A DNA stretch of 64,000 nt from Rothia sp. HMSC078H08 (lineage in GTDB: Bacteria > Actinomycetota > Actinomycetes > Actinomycetales > Micrococcaceae). The position numbers and the translations under genes were made by a program. The number at the start of each line of letters is the position of its first letter. Position 1 is the stretch's first letter. The stretch is taken from assembly GCF_001808955.1 (NCBI RefSeq), contig NZ_KV795256.1, positions 1 through 64,000 on the forward strand. The letters run 5' to 3'. The notes beneath the pieces are model-generated. The model saw only the letters and a list, made by a program, of their open reading frames with translations, had not been told where the DNA came from and ran no database searches. Shown piece by piece: positions 1-8,265 of this stretch.

Positions 1-17
1 GATGCCTCCAACCACAC

Positions 18-212
18 TCAACTCTGAAGAGCCCCTAAATCATATTTTTTATTATTCTGATTGTTTTGGGTGGTTGGTGCTTGAGAGTTTTGATTACTCT
101 GCACTGTAGCACTTTTCCCAGTCGAGTTAGACGATTGAACCCCAGCAATAACACCGGAATCTTTCGATGCAACCTGAGAGCCTGATGAATTCTGTGGCAG
201 CTCTTCTGCCAT
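18..212 (-). CDS. Small Ser/Asn/Gln-rich hypothetical protein (64 aa)
   Basis: I do not recognise this protein. It is 64 residues long, low in complexity and dominated by Ser, Asn, Gln and Thr, with no hydrophobic segment and a short C-terminal KKYDLGALQS. I chose the ATG at 212 because a strong ribosome-binding site (GGAGGAAGACT) lies directly upstream. An upstream in-frame start would add a 24-residue unsupported extension. The composition suggests a disordered peptide. No processing or transport genes are visible nearby, so a secreted-peptide role is only a guess. The stop lies 18 bases from the window edge, so its downstream neighbour is unknown. Confidence 0.55.
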   Translation of the reverse strand: MAEELPQNSSGSQVASKDSGVIAGVQSSNSTGKSATVQSNQNSQAPTTQNNQNNKKYDLGALQS

Positions 213-382
213 AGTCTTCCTCCTTGAAACTAGATGTATGTGTGTCGTCATACCATGTCGCTGACCTCCTGCGGTCAGCCTCACTCATTATATAAAAATG
301 TGAAGCAAAAACTGCCATAAAGCCTTGTCAACCCACAACCAAAGACCAATAGCGACACGCTCCATCTCATAGCGAAAACAGA

Positions 383-427
383 AATGCCGCCGCACTCCCC
401 CGAAACTCGGGAGGGTGCGGCGGCATT
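383..427 (-). terminator. Hairpin terminator
   Basis: A 13-bp stem, AATGCCGCCGCAC pairing with GTGCGGCGGCATT, encloses a smaller CTCCC/GGGAG stem. It lies downstream of the leftward 83-aa gene at 594-845. It resembles the hairpin at 1151-1191 (both carry GAAATGC-type arms ending in GCAC), as if gene and terminator were duplicated together. Confidence 0.6.
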
Positions 428-593
428 CTCGTATTCAATTCATGGTTGCCGAGTGGCGTATGGGGCATACAGCGGCGGTTCGCTACACACTTCCTCCGCG
501 CCGACGCAGGGAACCCGCCCTCGCAGAGCTCGGGCACCCTGAGGGCGCATCCGGAAGGCGTAGCATCACCGCATCACACCGGAGCAGAAATCC
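428..593. repeat. Intergenic stretch with a REP-like palindromic unit
   Basis: No gene is supported between the hairpin and the 83-aa gene. Around 508-545 there is an imperfect palindrome, AGGGAACCCGCCCTCG followed by CTCGGGCACCCTGA. The same unit recurs at 41566-41605 and, inverted, at about 41700-41760 inside the inverted-repeat element there. It therefore looks like a member of a small dispersed repeat family. Confidence 0.45.
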
Positions 594-845
594 TTAGACC
601 GTAGCAAAGCTACCGGTACGAGCCGCTTCCTTCGCGGCCAGCTCATCCGCATGACCGTACGCGTAGAAAATCTTCGCGTCATCCAGCTCAGCAAATCGAG
701 CCAGGTAGCGGCACACCGCGCCACGCTGAGCCTTCGTCATCGAGGACAGCAGAACAGGGTCCGGGTGAGTAATGCCGTTGTCGCGGCTCGGTGCCGAACT
801 ACCGAACTCGGGCTCGTAATCAGAGGTGATATTGGTGAAACTCAT
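594..845 (-). CDS. Small hypothetical protein, tandem paralogue A (83 aa)
   Basis: Unrecognised soluble protein of 83 residues. The start is the ATG at 845, preceded by GGAAAGG; the longer frame has no ribosome-binding site. Its C-terminal half is nearly the same as that of the next gene (1210-1461): both carry HPDPVLLS, then (Q/E)RGAV-RYLARFAELDDA and KIFYAYGH. The shared block is predicted to be two amphipathic helices joined by FAELDDAKIFYAYGH, while the N-terminal 20 residues diverge. The conservation between copies argues for a real protein with a folded C-terminal module. Function is unknown and nothing nearby points to one. Confidence 0.7.
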   Translation of the reverse strand: MSFTNITSDYEPEFGSSAPSRDNGITHPDPVLLSSMTKAQRGAVCRYLARFAELDDAKIFYAYGHADELAAKEAARTGSFATV

Positions 846-1209
846 CGGTGAGTACCTTTCCTTAGGGCGTTTCTTAGGGCAACGCCGCAACAATGCAGAC
901 GCTACCGGAGGCAACACCGCGAAAAGAACCTACGGAGATCATCGGAAGTCTCTTCGCAGTAGTGGTTGTGATACCTCTAAACTACCCAAGAGCTAATCAA
1001 TGTTCAAGAACCATCAGGGAACGCCCCCATAGTGGACACGTTCCCGGTTGTCAGGAAGAAATCAGGGGCATCATAGCGGCATGGGACCGCCGAGTCTCCA
1101 ACCGAACTGAAACCTGCCCGAAAGCCAGCGTGAAAGCCAGCCCGAAAAGCAGAAATGCTGCCGCACCCATAAAGAGTGCAGCAGCATTTCTAAAAACTAA
1201 TTGTGCAGG
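846..1209. other. Intergenic spacer between the two small paralogues
   Basis: Apart from the terminator hairpin at 1151-1191, I see only the presumed promoter and leader of the gene at 594-845. A plus-strand frame across it has no ribosome-binding site, contains the hairpin and ends inside the neighbouring gene, so it is not called. Confidence 0.5.
1151..1191 (-). terminator. Hairpin terminator
   Basis: An 11-bp stem, AGAAATGCTGC with GCAGCATTTCT, extended inward by GCAC/GTGC, lies 19 bases beyond the stop of the leftward gene at 1210-1461. In the leftward direction it sits where an intrinsic terminator is expected. Confidence 0.65.
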
Positions 1210-1461
1210 CTACGCCATAGTTGCGTAGAGACCGCGCTCGGCATCCTTACGAGCCAGCTCGTAAGCGTGACCGTACGCGTAGAAAATCTTTGCGTCATCC
1301 AGCTCAGCGAAGCGCGCCAAGTAGCGGTAAACAGCTCCTCGTTCTGCGCTGGTCATGTCGGAAAGCAACACGGGGTCCGGGTGCATGACGCCGTAATTGT
1401 GTACAGAAGCAGACCCGCCGCATGCAGGTTCGTATGCGGGGGCGATCATAGTCTGAGTCAC
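1210..1461 (-). CDS. Small hypothetical protein, tandem paralogue B (83 aa)
   Basis: Unrecognised 83-residue protein, a tandem paralogue of 594-845 with the same length and the shared block HPDPVLLS ... RYLARFAELDDA ... KIFYAYGH. The start is a GTG at 1461; an in-frame ATG four codons later is an alternative, since the Shine-Dalgarno (GAAAGATG) is weak and distant. The first 20 residues differ from copy A, and the only Cys is in this variable part. It is followed by its own hairpin, so each copy is probably a separate transcription unit. Confidence 0.68.
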   Translation of the reverse strand: MTQTMIAPAYEPACGGSASVHNYGVMHPDPVLLSDMTSAERGAVYRYLARFAELDDAKIFYAYGHAYELARKDAERGLYATMA

Positions 1462-1692
1462 CAGTATTCATCTTTCGTTGGTGCGCACGGTTGTGAAGCG
1501 TACGCGAAGTTGAGTGATAGATACTGCCAACACCACCTCGACAAGCGCCGAAATAGTATCCGCAGTGCTGAATATATTACCGTGGATACGGAGACTACGC
1601 CAATTAGAATCAGCCAAACCCCAACAAATCTTAGGTGCACACGAATGCATAAAAATTCTGGGGTGCCCTTCCAACGGCACCGCCTAAGCACC

Positions 1693-4176
1693 CTAAACTA
1701 CAGCGCTCTGCCCTGCTTTACTCTCCTGCTTTTTCTCCCCTGCGAGGTTATGTTCCTCTGCATCCTCAGCGTCTTCATCCTCACCGTCAAGACCCAGAAG
1801 AGCCGTCACCATCGGCAAAGGATTGAACTCGCTCAGCTGACCCGTGCGGTCCACCTTGCGCATCATGAACGCACGCTGCAAACGCCGCTGAGTCCACGGC
1901 GAAAGCACCATCATCAGCAGCGCCTCCACCACAAAAATGCCGACCAGAATCCACAGCAGCAGATCCGAAGAACCCGCCTGCTCACGCAGCTGCTGAGCAT
2001 CCGCCACCAGACGGTCAAAACCCTCCGAATGTAGGTGCGACGTATCAAGTCCCGTCAACGCGGACAGGCTCACCGGCGACGCCACATTCAGTAGCACCGA
2101 CAGCATCAGCAGAAGCACCGCATACAGCCCGTAATGCATGGTGCGCATCCACTTCTTCACGCGCGCAAAACCGCGGTTCAGTTCCGCACCAATATCGGTG
2201 AAAGCCGCCGCTTTCTGCGCCTGCTCACCCGCCGGCATCATGTGCGGCACCAGACGGTGCGCAAGCATCAACGGCACCGGCGAGCACGCATCAAAATACT
2301 GCATGTGACTATTCACCGACGGGCCCGGCAGGGTCACAAAGCTGACGTCTACATCGGCGGGCTGAGTAATATTCGACCTACCAATACTGTCACCACGAGC
2401 GGAAATCTCGCACCGGTCAGCCACATCAAGATCCTGCAGCATCGGCGCGTAGGCGCGCACATACAGGTGGCAGGCGCTACGCACCGACATCATGAGCACC
2501 AGAATCAGCGCGCCCCAAAACGCCACGGAGGCGGCGGTCAGCTCAGGGACCGCGCCCTCAACACGCAACTGAGCCAGCAGCAGCATGAACACCGCGTACA
2601 GCATGAAAACGCCGTGCACGAAGAGCAACGGAATCAGCCATTTCACGTAGGCGCGTGTGCCGTACGGGTTGACCAGGCGCGCATCCGCCAGACGCACATC
2701 AGCCGGACTCTTTGCGGAGGGAGTTTCGGAGGCGCTGTCCCGGGCACTCTTGCGGCCAATACGCGCCCTACCCTTGAAGGTACCCGGCACGCTCACAACC
2801 AGCGGCACCACACTCAACGCCAGGGGTACCAGCATCGCATAGTGCAGTAGCGAACGGTACGGGCCAAACAGCAGGGACGCCTCCACCAGCCAGGAGAACG
2901 CCGCGACCGCGCTCACCCACAGCAGCATGGAGCGGTTACGGTAGCCGCCCGCAGCATCCAGGTGCCCCGGAATGTCGTTGCGGTCACTAGCGATAATGCT
3001 AATCGGGACCACGCCACTACCCAGGCCGTAGAAGAAACGAATCGGCTTCTTACCCGCCGCCGCACGACGACGCAGCAACTCATAGCTCAAATACCCGCCC
3101 TGCGAATGAGCAATAATGCCCACCGCATCGCTACGGGAACTCAAATCGTCCAGCTGACGATCCAGACGCGCATAAATACGCTCCAAATCGCGCGACTCCG
3201 GGCTGGTTGCCGTCTGAATCAGCTGCGTCGGAATAGCCTTCACCAGCGCCCACAGCTCACGGGCACGACGAGCCAAAACCCAGCCCACAATACCCAGGCC
3301 GAGTGCCGCCGCCAGACCCGTAAATGCACCCTGCGGAGTGCCCAGAGACGCCACAAAAGCATCGCGGAACGTCATGAGCGCCATAGCCGCCAGCACCAGC
3401 CACAGCGCCACGTTCACAAACCGCGCCGTAGAACGCAACAGGTGCCCGGCACGCTCACGCCAGGTCGCGCCGGGGCGCTCGTAGTAGAAGCAGAACATCA
3501 AAAACAGCGGCAAAACCGTCGCCAACCAGGGCAAATGCTCCTTCAACGGGCGGTAATGCCTGGGCCGCCAGAAGCCCTCCTGAAAAAGGAGGCTGCGGCG
3601 AGTGACCGTGCGAACCGGGCGCGGCTTCGGCTGAGGCAGGCGCGGAAGCTCAAGATTAGGCAGCTCGATGTTCGGGAGTTCGATGTTCGGGAGCTCTACC
3701 TTGGGAAGCTCAATTTTCGGCAGCTCAATCTTAGGGAGCTCCACCTTGGGTAACTCCACTTTGGGCAACTCAACCTTCGGAAGTTCAATTTTCGGCAGAC
3801 TGATTTTTGTAGATTCTTTGGGCTCGGAGGCTTCGGCGGGTTCTTTCTGCGCGGAGTTCTCTTCAACCTGCGGGCTTTCCTCAACCGAGTCAGCGGGGTC
3901 GGCAGGGTACTCCGTGCGCTCAATCGTCAACGAATACGTCAACTCGCTGTGGTGGCTCAGCGGGTTCACCTCGGCGGCAGGCGGGAAGGTATCACCGTCA
4001 GGAATCACCTCAACACGAACCCGCGCAGAAGCCTCTGCAGCAGGGTTCTCTTCGGAGGCGGCGACAGAATCCGTGTTCAGCGCCAGCAGAGTCTGCACAC
4101 TATGCGCCACCGGCTTGCCAAAATACGCGAGCGTCTCGCCGTGATTCTGGTAGCCGATACCGTGAACCAGCAGCAC
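1693..4176 (-). CDS. Large membrane protein with alpha/beta-hydrolase (lipase-like) segment; 5' end in another frame
   Basis: Hydrolase-like integral membrane protein, 827 aa from a GTG at 4176. The frame opens with LLVHGIGYQNHGE, a typical strand-plus-oxyanion HGIG motif of alpha/beta hydrolases. Around residue 350 it has GIIAHSQGGYLSYELL, the usual nucleophile elbow (S in HSQGG), so an esterase or lipase role is plausible. Between them are a 10-fold LP(K/N)xE repeat and two hydrophobic hairpins. Further transmembrane pairs follow near residues 425-470, 520-560 and 660-740. The C-terminus is acidic. The GTG has no good ribosome-binding site, and the HGIG strand should not lie at the very N-terminus. 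A well-initiated 5' segment (4177-4304) is in the other frame, so I infer a frameshift. The specific substrate is unknown. Confidence 0.65.
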   Translation of the reverse strand: MLLVHGIGYQNHGETLAYFGKPVAHSVQTLLALNTDSVAASEENPAAEASARVRVEVIPDGDTFPPAAEVNPLSHHSELTYSLTIERTEYPADPADSVEESPQVEENSAQKEPAEASEPKESTKISLPKIELPKVELPKVELPKVELPKIELPKIELPKVELPNIELPNIELPNLELPRLPQPKPRPVRTVTRRSLLFQEGFWRPRHYRPLKEHLPWLATVLPLFLMFCFYYERPGATWRERAGHLLRSTARFVNVALWLVLAAMALMTFRDAFVASLGTPQGAFTGLAAALGLGIVGWVLARRARELWALVKAIPTQLIQTATSPESRDLERIYARLDRQLDDLSSRSDAVGIIAHSQGGYLSYELLRRRAAAGKKPIRFFYGLGSGVVPISIIASDRNDIPGHLDAAGGYRNRSMLLWVSAVAAFSWLVEASLLFGPYRSLLHYAMLVPLALSVVPLVVSVPGTFKGRARIGRKSARDSASETPSAKSPADVRLADARLVNPYGTRAYVKWLIPLLFVHGVFMLYAVFMLLLAQLRVEGAVPELTAASVAFWGALILVLMMSVRSACHLYVRAYAPMLQDLDVADRCEISARGDSIGRSNITQPADVDVSFVTLPGPSVNSHMQYFDACSPVPLMLAHRLVPHMMPAGEQAQKAAAFTDIGAELNRGFARVKKWMRTMHYGLYAVLLLMLSVLLNVASPVSLSALTGLDTSHLHSEGFDRLVADAQQLREQAGSSDLLLWILVGIFVVEALLMMVLSPWTQRRLQRAFMMRKVDRTGQLSEFNPLPMVTALLGLDGEDEDAEDAEEHNLAGEKKQESKAGQSAVV
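3645..3800 (-). repeat. 15-bp tandem repeat coding for (LP-K/N-x-E)x10
   Basis: Ten consecutive 15-base units within the hydrolase-like gene encode LPKIE, LPKVE, LPNIE and LPNLE variants. They are followed by a Pro/Arg-rich stretch just before the first membrane hairpin. Period and reading frame are kept while third bases vary, so the repeat is selected as protein, probably as a rigid Pro-containing linker. Such arrays can change copy number between strains. Confidence 0.85.
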
Positions 4177-4304
4177 CGCCGCATCATGGTGCTGGCCCTT
4201 GCGGTGCAGGGCACTCTCGGATGCGCAGAAGCATACTCAGCCAGCCGTTGCTGCTCACCATCAGACAGCGCACTACCCTTCAGCAGATGAGGCACCTTCG
4301 ACAT
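4177..4304 (-). pseudogene. Out-of-frame 5' segment of the hydrolase-like gene
   Basis: An ATG at 4304 with an excellent ribosome-binding site (GAGGAGGTGAGAGGC) starts MSKVPHLLKGSALSDGEQQR and continues in its own frame to 4077. The hydrolase frame has no stop from 4236 downward and reads SESALHRKGQHHDAAVLLVHGIG. A -1 shift between about 4236 and 4180 would join them into one 870-residue protein with a normal N-terminus. I see no X-XXY-YYZ slippery heptamer, so a one-base deletion (real, or a sequence error) is more likely than programmed frameshifting. Confidence 0.5.
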
Positions 4305-4416
4305 GCCTCTCACCTCCTCGCCTCTGCGCACAGCGCGCCCGCAAACCCGCGTAGCTCAACGCCCAACCCGGGGCAAAAACCGCCCCTCACTAGAACACTA
4401 CAGCACGACTAGAAAA
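4305..4416. terminator. Spacer with short GC hairpin after priA
   Basis: This 112-base gap follows the priA stop in the leftward direction. GGGGC and GCCCC flank an A/T-rich loop near 4373-4390 and form a short hairpin, a possible weak terminator. The rest holds the leader and ribosome-binding site of the following gene. Confidence 0.35.
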
Positions 4417-6870
4417 TCACAGCACGTCCAGGCCGTCACAGCGAATCTGAACCGGGCGCTCCCCCACGTTCTTCTTCAACGCCGCAATCGTTGCACGCGT
4501 AGCACGCAACTCACGGGTCACCTGCTGCGCAATGCCATACGAGAAAAACATCAGGGTACGCCAATCGCCCTGAACCGGCGCCTCCTCAGAATCCTCCTCA
4601 AGAGACTCCGACCAGGCAAAATACCCCTGATCCAGAGGAACCGGACCCACAATACGCAACTGCTCACGCACCCGCTCCGGCAACGCAGAAGAGCCCAAGA
4701 ACTCCTCCATGAAGGCGCGAACATCCGCCTCCGCACCGGTCACCGCAGCCGTACGAACCGCCGGAGGCAGACCCGTCTGAGCGCGCTCCTCCAGCTCCTG
4801 GCGAGCAAACCACGCAGGATCCCAACGCACCAGTGCCTGCTCCACCGGCGACGGCGAAGCAGTCGTCACCACCGTACCCTCAAGAGCCGCAGGACGGACC
4901 AACGCCGCCGCGTTCAACCAGCGACGCAACGCCGCCTCCGGAGCACGCAACGAATCAAAACGAAGCATCTTATCGGCATCCAGAAGAAGCGCCGCTGCAT
5001 AGCCGCCAAAAGCCACCGGCTCAGCACCCGGAGTCGCCACCACCAACGCAGGCTCAGGACCAACCGACGCGCGCACATGGTCACCCGCCGAAGAAATCAC
5101 CGGAACATTCGGGAACGCACGACCCAGCTCCTCAGCAGTACGAGTCGCACCCGCCGCCGAATAACGCCAATGCGTAAAACCACACTCAGAACAACGCCAC
5201 TGCTGCGCCAAATGACCGCACCACGAACACGACGGAACCGACGAACCAGAAGACACCGACAAAGGCCCACTACACTCGCCGCAACGCGCCGGCATGCGGC
5301 AACGCTCGCACGAAAACGACGGAATATAACCGCTACGCGCCACCTGCACCAACACAGGACCACGCGCCAACGCACGACGAGCATGCTCAAACGCCAGGTG
5401 CGGAATACGCGCCATCGCCGCCAACGGGTCACGCGCCAACTCAAACTCCGAACCCGTCGAAAAAATACGCGGCGAAAAATCGCGCACCAGCGCACGCGGC
5501 GCACGCACATGAGACGCCCAGCGGGTACGCACCAGACGCGCCGCCTCACTACTCATACTGAACCCGGCAAACAGCGCCGCAGTATTCTCAGCCGAAGCAC
5601 GCAGAAGCAACACATCGCGGGCATGACAATACGGGGCGCGCTGCTCCAACAGCGAGGAATCGCCATCATCCCAGCACACCACCAGACCCAGATTAGCCAC
5701 CGGCGCATACGCGGCGGCACGGGTACCAATCACCACCGGAACCCGACCCAAACGCGCCTTCACAAAACCGTGATAGCGAGTATGCGGAGTCGAATCAGAA
5801 CTCAAACGCACAAACGCGTCAGCGGGCAGACGCTCGGCGAGCGCCGCCTCCAGAAGATCCAGGTTCTTAACGGTCGGAACCACCGCAATAGCACCGCGAC
5901 CACTCGCGGCAGCCGTAGCGAGAGCAGTCGCCAAAACATCCGCCCACGTGTGCTCCAGGTGGCCGGGAAGAACCGTCATCACGGCGCGAGTTGCGGCACC
6001 GGCGGCGACATCCTCAATGAACTCCGCGCCGTTCTCGTAATCGGAAAAGACGGAGGCGGCATCCGGCGCATCCGGGTTCAGCGCCGGCGGATCCAGCACG
6101 AAGGGCGCGGGCGCGCCGGGAGTGGCAAGCCAGGCGTACGGGTCGGCAGCGCTGGAGGCGGCGGAGACGGCATCAGGCTCAGATTCCGCACACTCAGGTT
6201 CCGCGTTCTCGGGGGCGTTTTCCTGCGACTTCTCCCCCGCGCTCGCCGGGGTCATCTCGGGAGTGTTCTCCGGGGTGTTCTCGGGGGTATTGGAAGTACT
6301 TACCGGGGCAGAATCACCCAAATACGCCGACTCGTAACCCGGCAGAAGAGGCGCGTACTTCTTATCCAGGGCGGCAATGCGCGGCGGCACAGCCAAGCGC
6401 AACACATTCGCCACCGTGGAGGCGTAACGGTTGGCAAGCGCCTCCGCCAACACAAAAATTTCGGGTGCAACAGAGGGCACACGCGACAGCACCGACTTGA
6501 GCGGCAGCAGCGAGGTGCGCGTCCAATCAGTCGTGGCGGCGCGCTCCTCAATGTAACCGGTCAGCTCGTGGCCGTTGAACAGCACGCGCACGCGGGCGCC
6601 GGGCACCGCATCCTCACTCAGCTCAGCGGGCACACGATAATCAAACGTGCGGTCCACCTGCGGCAGGGTGCTATCCACGCGCACACGCGCCACAGGGTTC
6701 GGCACGCCGCTCGCCTCCAACTCGGCGGCAACGTTCACCGGCTCCGGGGCAGCCGGAATCAGGGCATCACGAAGAGCAGGAAATCCCTGCAACAGGTCAA
6801 GCTGTTGCAGGGATTCCTGCTGAGCACCCAACGGTGCCGAAGAGTTCGATTCAGAACTGCTCTGAGTCAC
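4417..6870 (-). CDS. priA: Primosomal protein N' (PriA), helicase-deficient actinobacterial form
   Basis: PriA-family replication-restart protein, 817 aa, starting at GTG 6870. The N-terminal 3'-DNA-binding domain is at about residues 60-150 (RVRVDSTLPQVDRTFDYRVP, then GARVRVLFNGHELTGYI). The C-terminal half carries the four zinc-binding CxxC pairs starting at CERC, at about residue 520. The helicase core is degenerate. Where Walker A should be, the sequence reads ASGRGAIAVVPTVKN without GK(S/T), and the DEAH box is WDDGD. Loss of helicase motifs is usual in actinobacterial PriA, so it is probably a structural restart factor and not an ATPase. A low-complexity Glu/Pro insert lies at about residues 190-260. 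It sits 33 bases after metK and is probably co-transcribed with it. Confidence 0.9.
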   Translation of the reverse strand: MTQSSSESNSSAPLGAQQESLQQLDLLQGFPALRDALIPAAPEPVNVAAELEASGVPNPVARVRVDSTLPQVDRTFDYRVPAELSEDAVPGARVRVLFNGHELTGYIEERAATTDWTRTSLLPLKSVLSRVPSVAPEIFVLAEALANRYASTVANVLRLAVPPRIAALDKKYAPLLPGYESAYLGDSAPVSTSNTPENTPENTPEMTPASAGEKSQENAPENAEPECAESEPDAVSAASSAADPYAWLATPGAPAPFVLDPPALNPDAPDAASVFSDYENGAEFIEDVAAGAATRAVMTVLPGHLEHTWADVLATALATAAASGRGAIAVVPTVKNLDLLEAALAERLPADAFVRLSSDSTPHTRYHGFVKARLGRVPVVIGTRAAAYAPVANLGLVVCWDDGDSSLLEQRAPYCHARDVLLLRASAENTAALFAGFSMSSEAARLVRTRWASHVRAPRALVRDFSPRIFSTGSEFELARDPLAAMARIPHLAFEHARRALARGPVLVQVARSGYIPSFSCERCRMPARCGECSGPLSVSSGSSVPSCSWCGHLAQQWRCSECGFTHWRYSAAGATRTAEELGRAFPNVPVISSAGDHVRASVGPEPALVVATPGAEPVAFGGYAAALLLDADKMLRFDSLRAPEAALRRWLNAAALVRPAALEGTVVTTASPSPVEQALVRWDPAWFARQELEERAQTGLPPAVRTAAVTGAEADVRAFMEEFLGSSALPERVREQLRIVGPVPLDQGYFAWSESLEEDSEEAPVQGDWRTLMFFSYGIAQQVTRELRATRATIAALKKNVGERPVQIRCDGLDVL

Positions 6871-6903
6871 CCGAATCTGCGTGCTCCTCTACCCTGACAG
6901 ATA

Positions 6904-8118
6904 TTAGGAGGAGGACACTGCCGAACGCAGTGCATCCACGCGGTTCAGGCGCTCCCAGGTGAATTCCGGCTCGGTACGACCGAAGTGGCCGTGAGCTGCG
7001 GTCTTCTTGTAAATCGGGCGGCGCAAATCCAGTTCGTTAATGATTGCCAGCGGGCGCAGGTCGAAGACCTCACGCACAGCCTTCTCAATCTTGATCGGGT
7101 TGACCTTCTCGGTGCCGAAGGTTTCAACATACAGACCGACCGGCGCTGCCTGGCCGATAGCGTACGCAACCTGAACCTCGGCGCGGTCGGCAAGACCGGC
7201 ACCCACAATGTTCTTCGCAACCCAACGCATCGCGTACGCTGCGGAACGGTCCACCTTCGACGGGTCCTTACCGGAGAACGCGCCACCACCGTGACGAGCC
7301 GAACCGCCGTAGGTGTCCACAATAATCTTGCGGCCGGTCAGGCCCGCGTCACCCACGGGGCCACCCTGAACGAAGCGGCCAGCGGGGTTCACAATGAACT
7401 TAGCGTTGGAGGAATCCAGCTCGACGCTGCCCAGAACCGGTGCGATAACGTGCTTCTCAATGTCCGCACGCAGGTCAGCCAGGTCGTAGCTTGCGGTGTG
7501 CTGGCTCGAAACAACGACGGTGTCCACGGAGACAGGCACGTTGTTCGAATCGTAGCCGAGGGTCACCTGAGTCTTGCCGTCGGGGCGCAGCTCGGTCAGC
7601 AGGCCGTCCTTACGGACCTTGGTCAGACGCTCAGAGAGGCGGTGCGCCAGCCAAATCGGGGCGGGCATCAGCACGTTGGTCTCGTTGGATGCGTAACCGA
7701 ACATGATGCCCTGGTCGCCCGCACCCTGGCGGTCGTACTCGTCAGCAGCGATGCCCTGACGAACCTCAAGGGACTCGTACACGCCGGCGTTAATGTCCGG
7801 GGACTGCTCGCCGATGGAGACAGACACGCCGCAGAACTCGCCGTCGAAGCCGCGGGTAGAGGAATCGTAGCCGATACCCAGAATGGTCTCGCGCACGATG
7901 GAGGGGATTTCGACGTAGCTAGAGGTGGTCACCTCACCCGCAACGTGCACCTGCCCGGTGGTTACCATGGTCTCCACAGCAACATTCGCTGCGGGATCCT
8001 GGGCGATGATGCCGTCAAGGATGGCGTCAGAAATCTGGTCACAAATCTTATCGGGGTGGCCTTCAGTCACCGACTCGCTGGTGAATAGGCGCAGATGGTT
8101 ATTACTCACGGTTTCCAC
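6904..8118 (-). CDS. metK: S-adenosylmethionine synthetase
   Basis: Forms S-adenosylmethionine from methionine and ATP in the cytosol; 404 aa, normal family length. It opens with [21 protein letters not shown]. Further family signatures are [10 protein letters not shown] (ATP-binding region) and [21 protein letters not shown] (P-loop-like and catalytic Lys region). The start is a GTG at 8118, with a second in-frame GTG three codons later; neither has a strong Shine-Dalgarno. priA follows after 33 bases. No recognisable SAM riboswitch was seen upstream, only a GCGCGC hairpin near 8130-8150. Confidence 0.97.
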   Translation of the reverse strand: METVSNNHLRLFTSESVTEGHPDKICDQISDAILDGIIAQDPAANVAVETMVTTGQVHVAGEVTTSSYVEIPSIVRETILGIGYDSSTRGFDGEFCGVSVSIGEQSPDINAGVYESLEVRQGIAADEYDRQGAGDQGIMFGYASNETNVLMPAPIWLAHRLSERLTKVRKDGLLTELRPDGKTQVTLGYDSNNVPVSVDTVVVSSQHTASYDLADLRADIEKHVIAPVLGSVELDSSNAKFIVNPAGRFVQGGPVGDAGLTGRKIIVDTYGGSARHGGGAFSGKDPSKVDRSAAYAMRWVAKNIVGAGLADRAEVQVAYAIGQAAPVGLYVETFGTEKVNPIKIEKAVREVFDLRPLAIINELDLRRPIYKKTAAHGHFGRTEPEFTWERLNRVDALRSAVSSS

Positions 8119-8265
8119 TCTACTGGTTGAGGGCGCGCGAAGATAGCGCGCTCGTAATGATGACGGTTTCCTTCAATTATGACACGTTTGTTAAGCGCTA
8201 TTACGAGGCGGGGTGCTGCAGCCACTCGCCGGACGAGCGGCACCTCCCTCGGCACCACCAAACAC

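Noticed and set aside
893..1228. Plus-strand frame of 111 codons between the two small paralogues
   Set aside because: No ribosome-binding site, runs through a terminator hairpin and into the opposite gene, and has no recognisable protein features.
1458..1691. Minus-strand frame of 77 codons with a hydrophobic stretch, ending at the start of the 83-aa gene
   Set aside because: Codon use is rich in rare codons (AGG, ATA, TTA), there is no ribosome-binding site, and an alternative overlapping frame is equally open. Kept only as a weak possibility.
4303..6897. 864-codon plus-strand frame opposite priA
   Set aside because: Extremely Arg/Thr/His-rich product typical of the antisense of a high-GC gene; priA on the other strand has clear family motifs.
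8119..8265. SAM riboswitch upstream of metK
   Set aside because: Only a short GCGCGC hairpin was seen; the conserved cores of known SAM aptamers were not found.
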